Part shown: positions 49,401-61,046 of the stretch, piece by piece
Numbering within the stretch: position 1 is the first letter of the stretch
Layout: every line of letters starts with the position of its first letter
NCBI GenBank assembly: GCA_030267565.1
Contig: BRXU01000005.1
Coordinates: 124,001 to 188,000 of the forward strand
Reading direction: 5' to 3'
From: Pleodorina starrii
Taxonomy: Eukaryota; Chlorophyta; Chlorophyceae; Chlamydomonadales; Volvocaceae
DNA length: 64,000 bases
Notes under the pieces: generated by a model
The model's database searches: none
Seen by the model: the letters and a program-made list of their open reading frames with translations, nothing else
Told to the model about the DNA's origin: nothing
Position numbers and translations under genes: made by a program

Positions 49401-51423
49401 CGTCTCCATCTTCCTCTTCCTCTGCAGAAGCCGCCAAGGTAATCCGGAATCAGAGAAGGACATTGGCCAGATACACGAATCGAAACCAAGCGTGAACCGA
49501 GCATTGAGCCATGGCCAGTGCCCACGCCACCACGTCCGTGCCTTCTCGCCCGGCCCTCAATCCCACATCCCCGCGCCCCACGCCGCTCACCTGTGCCCTC
49601 CTCGTCCTCGTCCTCTTCGTGGTAAGCGTCGTCGCTGTTGACCGGCATTTGCATCGGCAGCCCCAGACCCATCCCCTTGAACGCTCCCATCGCGCCGCAC
49701 GCCTCCGGCCCCATGCTGCAGCCGCCCGCTGTGACGCCGCCGCCGCCGGCCCCCGGGTAGCCAAACCCCTGCATCGCCGCCGCCATAGGGCCCATAGCCG
49801 CCGCATACGGATTCATGCCGCCCATGGCGCCGCCCATGGCACCCATGGCGCCCGGCATCATGCCGCCCGCCGCCATGCCCATGCCCGCCGCGCCCCCCGC
49901 ACCCGCCCCCGGCATCATGCCCGCCATTGCACCCATCATGCTGGCCTGCATCGCCTGCGCCTGCTGCATCCACTGCGTCGCCGCCACCGCGGCGGCGGCG
50001 CCTCCGGGCCCCGCTGCGCCCGACCCGCCGGCTCCGTGCAGTCCCATGGGTCCGCCCATTCCGGCCATGCCTGGCATCATGCCCGGCATCATGCCCATTA
50101 CCCCCATTGCGCTCATCTGCATCATCATAGACTGGTACTGCGCCATCATAGCCTGGTACTGCGCCGGGTTCATGTTCATGCCGCCCATCATGGCGGGGTT
50201 CATCAAAGCCATCATCGGCATCGCCGCGTCGGTGCCGCCAGCGGCGCCGCCAGCTCCCGCCGCCGCCATGCCCATGCTGCCGCACATGCTGGCCGCCATC
50301 CACATCTGCCACCAGTACATCATGGCCGCCTGCTGCTGCTGCGCCATCTGCCACTGCTGGGCGAAGTCCGCCAGCGGCATGCCGGTGACGACGGTCCCGG
50401 CGGCGGCAGCGTCACCGCCGCCCGACGGTCCCGCGACGCCGGCCGCCGCCGGCGCGGCGGCGCCCCCCATCGCCGCGGCCATCGGCTGCGGTCCCGCCAT
50501 GGCCGCAAAAGGTGGCATCATGGCCTGCATGTAGGGGTATGCCGAGGCGCCCATGGCTGCCATGCCCGGCATCTGCATCTGCATCGCGGTCATGGCTGCA
50601 AAGGCGTTCGGTGGCACACCCGACAACCCGCCCATGGGCAAGGGCAACGGCAAGGGCAGGCCCACGTCCGCTCCGGAACCCGATTTGGCGTCATCCTGAT
50701 CCTCGTGATTCAGAGCGACCTGGGGGCCGAATGGGGCGGTACCGGGCAAAAGTGTGTGGGGAGAGATGGATGCCCGAGGCGGGGCGAGGGCCCAACCCAG
50801 GGACAGTAATAACACGCAACACACGACTAAAACTGACAGCCAAAAGAATGGAGAGGGCAGGGATATTGAGGCATGTGAATGCACGAGGTCCGGTCCGGCG
50901 TGCAATAAGGAGGGGCCGTCCTCTAAAGGGACGTCACGGCAGAGGGAAACACGACAGGTTCAATTGGCGCCACAAGCTAACACCAGAAGGAAGGTGCGTA
51001 CCTTTGACGCCTACACATATGCCTGTGTTCCCGCTCGAGCTCAGCCCCCCCGTGCGCTTCGCGAAAACACTTCAACGGTGCTCTCGCTAAGCCCGCCTAA
51101 ACCAACCGCACCACCAACCCCGACAATCGTGTACATTACTGCATACTTTCGACGCGTAACGTGCCTTTGTGGTAATTGGGTCATCCTGGGACGTCTCCGG
51201 CTGAGACCGCTGCGAGCCTGATGTATGGGCCGGGCCATGGCCGTCATGGACGAGCCCGGGCACCTTACCCCGCCCTGCCTCATGCTCCGCAGCAGTTGCC
51301 AAGCTATTAAGAGCATGGAAGGCGTTGAGCGTGTCCGGGTCCAGGTCGCCACCGACGATGGTGGCCGCGTCGCTAGCCAGCTTGAGGCAATTCAAGCGAC
51401 GCGACACGAGGACTTGATGAAGC
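46453..51423 (-). CDS. GATA-type zinc-finger transcription factor (N terminus unresolved)
   Basis: Clear exons on the minus strand: 50719-49591, 49421-48838, 48051-47896 and 47565-46453 (TAA), all in frame. A further exon, 51423-51264 (LKLASDAATIVGGDLDPDTL), fits in phase but is less certain, and the initiating ATG is not found. One GATA finger, CKNCGTKSTPFWRKDKNDG to LCNACGLYFSK, has Cys-x2-Cys-x18-Cys-x2-Cys spacing. It follows a basic nuclear-localisation-like stretch (SKRGRRTTKEQK). The flanks are extreme: the first long exon is Met/Gly/Ala-rich (MPGMMPGMAGMGG) and ends in an acidic tail (EEDEDEEG). The second is Gln/His/Pro-rich, and the last is about 370 residues that are over half alanine. 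Such regions commonly act as activation or condensate-forming segments, which here is inference. The DNA-binding class is certain from the finger; target genes are unknown. Confidence 0.75.
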
Positions 51424-54400
51424 CTGCCGGCCCCCGCCAAGATAACCCTCCTAGCTCAGAAATTCGCCAACTACAAAAGCGTCCAGGTGCCCAAGGCGGC
51501 GCCAGTGTCACAAGTGCCCCCGGGCTGAGCGCGACGTCGCTCGTGGTCCCAAAAGCGGGCACTAAAGCTGACGCGACCGGCCCGTGTGACCAGCACGCTA
51601 TCTGCTTGCGTAGAAGGCAAAACTTCTACCGCAAATCCACCTCAGCGCAACCTCGTGGTGTCACAGCACGGCGGCGATAAACCAACGTGATAAGGACCTG
51701 TTGACCAATACGACAGTCCACAAAATAGGCTTATGAGTACCAAGTATCAAGTATGATATATATCGCAAGTAAGTTTCAAGGCAGCGGGCTGCACGCTAGG
51801 TGGACACATACGGCGTGGCCAACTTGCCAGAGGCAGTCTCAAGATACGCCCGGAAACATGAGGTCAATGGGTGAAGGTCTTCTACAACGAGGCCAGCCCA
51901 TGCGTCAAGGTACAGCGCGCTTAACATAGACGGAGGATTGCGACACAGCATGGGCTTTGCCACCAGGGCTGCGCAATTTCTACCCCAGTCTAAGAACAGC
52001 ATGTCTGAGTTCCGGCGTCGCTCTCGAAATATACCGGCATCGTCCGTGCCCTCATACTCACCGAAACAGTTGCCCGGTGCAGCCCTTTGCTTGCGAATGC
52101 GGCTCACGAAGCAACAGCTCCCTCACAGCTTTCTTCTAGTTCATGTCACAGCTATGCATAGAAGTGAGCACAGAGAGCACACGGTCCCTCTTACGCTATA
52201 CAGTCTCGCCTATGATGCGTTGCCTTAGCAGGCTACAGAGTGCATGAAATGTGCGCTGTTGTGAACTAGTGTTCAACATGGCTGCAGCGTCACTCATCTG
52301 GGTGCAAAAGCTTTTTCCAGCTGGTGCCGTACCGGTTGGTTTGGCTATACATCAGTGCTGCCGCTGGAGTGACACCAAGCGTGCATTGATGATTTACTGG
52401 CACCTATCTGCACCGCCCTGCTCGCAAGGAAATGTACGCGCTCGCCATCATGCGTTATGCTTTGTTGCGAGGCCGAATTTTGTCAGATGTTACGGGGATG
52501 AAGTGCCTGCAGCGGAGTCGGTCCCCCCACGCTGTCCCCTACAAGCGCGGCTACCGTTTACAGAACCCGTTCTCCCGTTCTCAATCCCCTGGCCCGAAAG
52601 GCAGCGTCTCTTCCGAACACAAATGCCGCCCTGCTTACGTGCACGAAGCAGCAGATGCGCACTGGAGCAGGGACTAGACAGTAGCTGTATGGGAGGTCTG
52701 GGGCGTGGCCAACTGGCCATTCATACATTCCACGTCGCGCGCAAGTGCACGCCTAGTCCGGGGCGGGGCAGGGAGCTCCCGGTGGCCTCGTCTCGAGCAT
52801 TCCACACTCGGCCCGAATCGAGCCCGCATTACCCATCAGCCCATCCTCCATTCCTCCTCCTTCCGTGGCCCCTCCCTCCGCGGCCGATACCGTCAGCATC
52901 AAACCGTTACCAACGTCGCCGTCATCAACATCCTCAACATCATCATTAGCAGCAGCAGCAGCAACAGCAGCAACCGGACTGGGGCGTAATCCAAAAGCTG
53001 CGTCGTCGCCACCCCGCAGGGCACCCATGCCCGGCGCAGCACCGCTGCCCCCGCCAACGTTCCTAGCTCTTGTGACGTCATGTCATGTCATGTCGTATCA
53101 CATCACTCTTCAAAACATGACGTTGTGGCACCTGCTCCGGTGCCATGGGCTCTTGCCGTAACCACGGCGTCATAATTTCCCAGCTACGGTACCTTTCATG
53201 CGGGGCGACGGACCGAAGGACCGATGGACGCGCAAGCTTTGAGAGCAGACCCCTTGCCGACCATTACCCAGGGGAAGTATGCGGCGCCTACCTGCTTCCA
53301 GCTGCACAGACCGCAGACGCGCATGATGCGCTAAGACTGGAAAGGTGCATACGCATACATTCCGCTAACACGCACGCCCGGACCTGATGAACATAGCGGC
53401 GAGCCGGCGCTGGCATCAGCGCGGTAAGGCGGCCGCCGAGCCCGGCTAGGAAGGAGAAGTAGACTGGACATCGGCAGCGGAGGGCGCGGCTCGGCTGGGA
53501 TGAGCCGTTGGGCCGGTCGCGGAAGTCCCCCCATCATCACCCGCACCACGTAATACGTTGAGGGACCATGAATACCAACACCACAAGTTGCAGGCGGCTC
53601 TCGACACTCGTCCACGGCAGCGACAACAATCAACCGGCAACATCTACAAACGCTGTATGTGCGCCCAGTCCATAGCGGCAAACTGCTAAAGCCCATACAG
53701 CTGCTTCAGTCCCGGCCATACCACTTGGCTGCCAACACTCGGTTGTCAGCACCCAACTCGCATCCCCCAGTGCTCCGTATCCCCAATATTAAGTACTACC
53801 CTGTTCCACGCGCACATGTTTTTATTCGCTAGAAACGTCTGTTCGCAATCACTCTCTCGGCCGCCACGCTGCAATCAACGCCCAATAGGCCGCCACAGTT
53901 CCCCCAACCGCCGTGACCCACGGGTCAGCGACCCGCCATCGACTCACATCATATCAGGTGCGTAACCCTTGGACCGCGCCCAACGAGCATCTCTCCGCGC
54001 CTTCAACGCTGGGCAACAAAACTCCTCCGTTTCGAGCACAAAAGAATTGATCAGCACAAAAGAAATTTCATGGCGGCAGCGGCAAAATCAAGCGGCGCAC
54101 AGCAAGAATGAACAAAACGTTGGTGCAGCAGCAGTTCGCGGGGGCAGCCGTCAGCAAATGCACTATTAGCGCACGGACCGGGATACCGCTTCTGCCGCCG
54201 CTACATGAGTGTGTCCCGGCCCCTGTCTCTTCGCACCATTTCTTCCACCGCCCCAGCCAGGCCTGCGCGTGCGTAGGACCTTCTGATCCCCTTTCGGCCC
54301 CCAATCGACGCAGCCATGCGGTACCGCTATATCACGCTATCATCACATGCCTCATTATGCACCAACGCCGATTGCCGAGATACCGACAGGCATAACTGCT

Positions 54401-55013
54401 CGCCGGGCTCTCGATCGCCTCCCAGGAGGCAACACAGCCTTCTCACGCTCCCCTCCATGTCATTCACGGTCCGCACCGCTTCCTCACGGCCACCTTCACC
54501 TATGCGCCTCCAGGGTAGTCCCGTCCACAGCCCGGTCGCCAGCCTCGCCAACCCCTCCGCCCAGTCCGCCCAGTGTTTCCACATTGGTATTTTCCTGCGC
54601 ATTCTATTCTCCTGTCTGTCAGCTTGCCAGCTTGTCAGCCGCGCAATGCGGACGATTGTACCCCTTCCCTCGCAACCCCGTCTCGTCTCCAACAACCCAG
54701 TCCCTCTCCCTTCGCGCCACGGGGCCCTTCTGCAGACTGACCCCACTGACAGCTCTGGGAAGGGGCGCACATCCCACGACAGCGCCGTCCACAAGAAACA
54801 CGCCCAGTCCGTCAGCCATGCCGATGCAACGCACTGCACTGCACCGCACTGCGCCAGTGCCGCGGCCACACCCGCCCGGGTTTGGACGCGCGCTCCAAGT
54901 TCCACCACCGCCACCGCCGCAGCTGCCGCAAGCACCACCGAACCCGCGCCGTTGTGGTCGCCGCGGCAAAGTCCACACCGACCCACCGCAGCCGGGAGCC
55001 GCGGCCGCATTCA
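51424..55013. other. Intergenic region; upstream of the GATA gene and 3' flank of the CCR4 gene
   Basis: A 103-codon minus frame at 51796-52107 (starts MSRIRKQRAAPGN, contains a perfect GTGAGTAT donor after NCF) could be a first exon of the GATA gene or an independent small gene, but its phase does not fit. A trinucleotide run of CAT/CAG type lies at about 52920-52975. The 53000-55013 part should include the CCR4 3' UTR; no poly(A) signal could be assigned. Confidence 0.4.
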
Positions 55014-58000
55014 CTACTCCCGGACGGGCCTCAGCTCGAACTGCGTCATCACGCAAATGTGGTCGCTGCCCCAGCCCGCTGCCGGCAAGCCCTGCGGCAG
55101 TAGCTCCAGGTCCGGCGGCTGCAGCACCGCCACGGGTACCAACTGAAATCGGGTGCCGACGGCAGCGGCGCCGTCGCCGCCAGGAGAGCCGGCGGCAGCG
55201 GCGCCAGAGCCGCCAGTAGTGGCGCCGCAGGCCACGTGCGACCCGACCGCCGCCGCGCCCCGGCACTCGCAAGGGACAGCCGTCGCCTCTGTCGGCGAGG
55301 CCGGCGCCTCGACTGCTACGTCTCCGGCGTCAGTAGCGGACGCCGTAACCACCGGTAAGAGCGGCTCCGCCGCCGCCAGAAGCCCTGGCTCTACCACCGC
55401 CTTACCTACGCACGCTTCCTGTGGCTGTGCTTGCTGCTGTGGCTGTGGCTCCTGCTGCGGGATGGCGTCTGCGGTGTACCAAATGAAGTCCACGGTCCCC
55501 ATGAAGCCACTGTGGATGGAGGTGAAGGCGGGCTCCGCTCGAGCCACCTCCACGTAGCTGCTCTTCAGGCGCAGGGGGTGCCGCACAACCAGTGGCCCGG
55601 AAGAACAGCCCGCCGCCGCCGCACCCTCCGCCGCCGTCGCCACAGCTGCTGCGGCCGAGGCGCCGGCCCGATCCAAGTCGAGCGAGAGGCGCCCGGCGCC
55701 GCCGCCGCCGCCGCCGGCGGCGGCCGCAGGAGAGCCGGCAGTGCCGCTGAGGCTCAGGCGGGTGACCGCCGGCGGGTTGTGCTGGCGACCCATCTTGGGC
55801 GGCTGGGGGGGCTGTAGCGAGGTCGAGCTGTCGCCGCTGCTGAAGGCCGCAGGCCCAGCCGCACCGGGGAGCGCGGGCAGAGATGCGGAGGTAGGGAATG
55901 CGCGGCCTGCGGCGGGGCCGCCACCGTTGCTGCTCATTCCCTGTACGGCAGCAGCATCGTACTGGTCGCCCATCGCGCTGCGCAACTCTCTCTCCGACCA
56001 GCGCTCCACGGCTCCGCGGTGCACGCCAGTGGCGGCGGCGGCGGAGCCGAGGAAAGCATCGAGGACCTTGACGGCGGCGGCGGCCCTGGCGGCGGGCGAC
56101 GCCAGCGCGGGGCACGAAGCCGCGGCAGTGGCCTTTGCCGTACATTCGCTAATGGCGGCGGCCGCCATGCCCCTCGCCGCGCTGGCTAATCGCTGTGCGA
56201 CGCCCGCCGGTGTAGTCGTCCCAGTCCCAGTCGCTTCAGTAGATGCCGCCACCACCGCTGCTGAGGCCGTGTCGGCGGCCGCGGCCGCCGTCACGAAGGG
56301 CGTGGAAGGCGGCGTACCGGGCGGCGAGGCGCCATCAGCAGTGACCACTGCCGCGTCGGCGGCCTGGCCACCACCGCTGATGGACGCGGTGGCGGCAGCA
56401 GCGCCAGGGGCAGCGGCGGCGGTGACGCCTGCAGCGGCGACGGCGGTACACTGCGCGTACAGCTGCTTGACCTCCGAGACGGGCTTGTACTGCGTGTGAC
56501 AGACACCGTGCAGCTGGCCTGTGGGCCAGGGGTGAAATTGACGGGAACTCAGGTCGATCGGTTCAGGTGCCACATCACGAATTGTGGGTCGCCCAAGTCA
56601 CACGCAAACATTGTCCATGCCCATGGCGGGGCCGGCTGGCTCGGCCGGCGTGTGGTGAGCTGCCCCGAACGGCGTTCGCAGGTGTGAGCAACACCCCCGG
56701 CTCACGTGGTCGGCTGAGAGGCTGTGGGATGTGCAGCCGTGCATCGCGTGCCACTGCATATCCGACTGGCCAGCCGCAGGAAGACGCCAGAACTGCGACC
56801 CATCCCTCCTTAGGGTGCCCCAAACCCGAACCCGACTGGATGCCGGCACACCCGAACCCGACAGCCAACCGCCATATCGTACGGTAGCATCCGGGTCCGA
56901 GACTGTGTGCCTCACCGCTCAGCTTCTTGCGGTTGTTTCGCGCCAGGTCCAGCGACCCACGGGCCACAAACTGGTACAGCGGACTGCCCGCAGTGCTGTT
57001 GAAGTCCCCCGTGATAATCGCCAACGTCTGCAGCGGGCCGCGAGGCTGCGGCTGCTGCTGCCGTTGCGTTCCCCCTGGGACCTGCTCCCAGCCAGCAGCA
57101 GCAGCAGCAGCTGCTGGCGCTGCACCCGCCAGGTCCCCACTCGAGGAGCCGCCGCCCCCGCTGCCAACCGCCCGAGGCGCCACGGGGGGCCTGCGCCAGC
57201 GGCCCTCGACGGGCAAGGGTACCGGAGCTGCGGACGACGACAGCAGCGAGGGTGACGACCACGACCCCGGCATCGTTGCCGGCACCACCGCCGCCCCCTC
57301 GGGCAAGCCTGCCAGCTGGGTGGGGTGGTACCGGTATTGCTGCTGCTGCTCGCTGCCATGGCCGTGCTGGTGGCTGTAGTTATGATGCTGATGGTTATAA
57401 TGGTGGTTGTGGTGGTTATGGTGGCGGTTGTGCAGTTGCTGTTGCTCCTGATGGTGCTGCTCCAAATTTGTGTGGCTTTGGCTGTGGCGGCTGCTGTGGT
57501 TGTGATGGTGGCCGCCGTGCGAGTGGCGACACACCGGCAGCTGCCCCTCCGGCTCCTCGGGCGGGGGGGTGGCGGCCAGGCTGGCGGCGCGGCTGAGCAG
57601 TGTGCGCACCTGGCCCAGCTTCACATCGCCCTTGGCGGGGTCGAACGTGATGTGGGTGGTGGCCACCAGCAGCCGCACGGAGGACAGCGCCTCAGCGGTG
57701 GCACTGCAAGGAGCCGGGCAGGGACAAAAAGACGATACCGCAGCATGGGAACGGAGGCGACGTTAGCGGACGGACCCAGGGCCCAGCAATACTCGCGGGG
57801 ACGGGGAGGGCTCTCGGAGGCCGAATGAAGGGAGCCCTGGCGTTGGTCGAAAGGGCGGGAGCGGGGTCGGGCGAGGAGACAGCGCGGCACAATGTGGCGA
57901 AGAAAGGTGCACGTGATTCGAGACGGACCCACCGAGACAGAGTCCCGCCGCGTCAATCGGAGACAGCGCCCAGTGTCCGTCCTGGTCCCCCGTGTACTTC

Positions 58001-60363
58001 TCCCCTGGCTGCGACCGGACCCCTGCCTGCCCCCCACGCACCCGCGCCCCGCCCCCTCGGCTACACCCCACCTGTCCAACCCCGCCGCTGCCGCTGCCGC
58101 CCCCTCGCATCTGGGCGCCAGACTGAGCAGCATGGCCACATTGTCTTCCAGACCCAGCGGAGCGAAGTCAAGCCGCTGGAGAGAGCAGGCGCGCAGACGG
58201 TCGGAGCGCCTGAGGGGCGGCAAGGGGCAGGCCGGGAGGGGCAATGCGGGCCCGGGAAGGGAGACGAGTGTGTGTGAGCGTTGCTAAGATGCCGGGCGTG
58301 CGCCGGCCGAAGGCAGGGTGCTGGCCCGGCTCTGGCTCCAGCTCTGGAGAGGTGTAGAGCACCGCACTGGGGAGGGAGAGAGAGCTCCGAGATTCCGTTT
58401 CGCGTCGGCAGTGTCGCCGTGCAGGGTCGCACCAGTCCCGCCCTGCTACTTGGCAGGCAGCTGCCTCAGCAGGTGGACGAGGAGGATGAGGCAACCAGGC
58501 CGTTTAACTCAGACAAGGCGCATTGTTGGGCCCAGCTGCAGTGGCCACATCACAAACCCAACCCTGCGGAGTCCCACCGTCCCGCTGTCAGCGGCACCAG
58601 CCACCAGCCACCAGCCAGCAGGCACAGCCCCCCCCCCAAGCCGGGTTCCGCGCGCCCCGCTCCGCTCCGCTCCCCTCACCAGAAGGTGGCGCAACCGTCC
58701 CTCCGCCTGCCTGTCCGCCGCATGAAGCGACCCTCGTACCTGAGGAAGGGGAGGGACAGCGGAAGGGACCGTGAGCAACTGACTGACTGACCGGACATCC
58801 AGCCGTCAAGGTTGCAGTGCGAGGCAAGCTGCGCCAATACCAGCCCCGCCCCCCCAATCCCATCGGGGACCCGCACACCTCTGTTGACGTGACGTGCGAC
58901 AAATCCCCTCAAATCGCAAAACCCCCCATCCGGCTTCGACGCAACTCACCCCGTCGCCCGCATCTCCCGCTCCAGCTCGTCATAGTGCTGCACCTCCTGT
59001 GGGGAACAGCGGGAGGCAGCAGGGGGCGGCAGGAGCGGGGCGGGAGTGGGGCTTGTCGGGTGCACGGAATCGGATGGCGCATCGGGGGGCCGCCCGATGG
59101 ACGATCCAGCCCCCCGGCTGCAGCTGCATCGTCCCCATCAGCCCGGCCCCGCGCCGACCCTCCAACCCCCCCGGTGACACCTGCCAAGCACTCCACGCCG
59201 TGTCCCCTCCCTGTCCCCGTGCCCGCACGATATGTAACCCGGCCGATGCCCCTGTACCCGCACAGCACCACGCCACGCCCCGTGCCCGCACCTGGAGACA
59301 CACCACGTCGGGCGCCCAGTGCCGAATCTCCTCCACCAGCAGCCGCAGGCGGTGCTGCCAGTCCAGGAACTGGCGGGGGACGTCCCGATAGAGCTTGGGG
59401 GCAAAGTACTGGGCCTGAGGGTGGCGCGTGTGTGTGCGGATGGGGATGGGGAAAGGAGCTTACAACCCAGTCGGATGGGTGGGCGGAAACGAAAGGGGAT
59501 GAGCGAAGGGAAGCGGATAACCGGACCTGCGACCGGCGAGGCGGGAGGGAGGAGGTGCGTCCGACATGACTGCAGGCTCATGCGTTTTGAAGGTTGGCTC
59601 GCCCTGATGAGGGATGCGTGCGTTGAACTGGGTGCCGCTGCGCGTGTTCGTGTGTGGGTTGAGGTGGGTTGGGGGCAGCCTGTGCGTGCGTTTCGCAGTC
59701 ACAGCGGCAAATGATCTGAGGGGACGGATTAAGCACGTACGTCTGGCGATGTGCGCTCTTGGAACTCACGTAGGTGTCGGCGAGGATGTTGTAGCACATC
59801 ACGCTAAACTTCCATGCCTGCGACTGCTGCGATGTGTTTGCCGTTTCGGCAACGTCGACAGCGCCGAACGCACCCATCCCATGAGCTGCTGCTGCTGCTG
59901 CTGCTTCAGACGCACCCTGCGTCAACTGCACGGGAGCAGCACGCGTCCAGGCACGCTGCCCATACCACGATCGAGCCCTCTCCGTGGCGTCCGCGTTGCC
60001 CGAGGAAGACGCCTGACAGCATTGCGCCGTTGCACCACCAGCAGCATGCTGGGAATCGACATCGTATGTTGCACCAGGTCCCTGCTGACCGGACTGCTCA
60101 TCGCGCAGCAACACATTACGGGTCGAGCTGGCAGGCTGTACCGCAGCCGGCATTCCGCACCCAGAAGGTAGAGCTATCGCACTTGTAACAGCCGAGTTCA
60201 CGTTGTTGGCAACAGGGCGAGTCAGTTCGTCCTCTGGCGAGTGGCCGTGCGCCATTGGCAACGTCTTTTGCTGCGCTCTGCTGATGCCAGCCGTGGCCTG
60301 AAGGTGCGATGCCATCGTCTGGACTCCTCGGCGATGACTTGTAAATCGCCGGCAGCCAAACAT
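55014..60363 (-). CDS. CCR4-type poly(A)-specific exonuclease (EEP family)
   Basis: Deadenylase-like member of the endonuclease/exonuclease/phosphatase fold. Exons: 60363-59770, 59414-59292, 58996-58950, 58739-58680, one unresolved exon between 58680 and 58175, then 58175-58072, 57703-56916 and 56518-55014 (TAG). Active-site motifs appear in order: SVMCYNILADTY, DVVCLQEVQHYDELE (catalytic Glu), RRRDGCATF, RLDFAPLGLEDNVAML, LVATTHITFDP (His), AIITGDFNSTAGSPLYQF (Asp/Asn) and GWGSDHICVMTQFEL (Asp-His). The first about 180 residues are low-complexity with an Arg-rich start (MFGCRRFTSHRRG), perhaps organellar targeting. Two large insertions break the fold: a His/Gln-rich one between the ATTHI and GDFNS motifs, and about 330 Ala/Ser/Thr-rich residues after SEVKQLYAQC. 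No leucine-rich repeats are present, so it is not the yeast Ccr4 layout; Angel or Nocturnin relatives are alternatives. Confidence 0.8.
57324..57540 (-). other. Histidine/glutamine-rich insertion within the EEP domain
   Basis: In the CCR4-like frame about 70 residues are dominated by His, Asn and Gln (for example RHSHGGHHHNHSSRHSQSH and NRHHNHHNHHYNHQHHNYSH). The underlying DNA is an irregular GTG/GTT/TTA-type repeat on +. It is bounded by conserved catalytic motifs on both sides. Confidence 0.85.
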
Positions 60364-61046
60364 CGGGCTCGCCCCTCCCGTTCCACAAAACTCCCCTTCA
60401 CCCACGCCGACTGAAGAGACTTCCTTCCACACAGGCCTTCGCACTTGCAGAATACCGGATGCACAAAGTTGCAAACTAACGGGTGGCCGGGGCCCTGCCC
60501 CTCCCGCAGAGAATTTTGCAAATTCTTTCGCAGAAATGATTATAATTATGTTGATATGGCATAGTAGGACTGAATTTCCTTCAGGGTCTGCAACATCAGC
60601 GGAGCGTCAGCCCAAACCACCCGTCCCGCAATCACGTACACTTGACGACGCCTTCCCGCGTCTCCCGGAAGTGGCCTCCCCGGAAGTGAGATCCAAGGCA
60701 ACCGACTATGGCAAGCTCCTTAGCATCAATGAAGCGTGTAACATGATTTTATGAAAGGCAAAAGACGTGCGAACACGGCAGACGTTGAGAGAGCAACTAT
60801 TTTTGGCAGGACGCCGTATCACACTTCTGACCAAAGCCGAATAGAGTTTTGGTAGGGACCAGAGGAACAAACCGATACATAGTGACAGTGACAGTAAAAT
60901 TACAAAGGGGCATCAGTTTTACGCCGCCGGCTGCCTTCATGCACAAATCTTCTTGCATGGTTCCCCTGCCCCTCCAGTAACAACTGCGCAAAATATTTGG
61001 TGGTTAAGCAAGGATAACCTCATCGTATAAAAGGACGTCAAGGCAG
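60364..61046. other. Upstream region of the CCR4-like gene
   Basis: AT-richer spacer. A TATA-like tataaaag occurs on + at 61026-61033, just ahead of a long + frame that has no family similarity. I do not call a gene from it. Confidence 0.45.

Noticed and set aside
49511..50809. 432-codon + strand His/Arg-rich frame
   Set aside because: Antisense shadow of the Met/Gly-rich exon: reverse complements of ATG-rich codons give CAT (His). No splice or domain support.
52930..52980. CAG-rich stretch as a coding poly-Gln exon
   Set aside because: No flanking exon in frame on either strand; treated as microsatellite-like.
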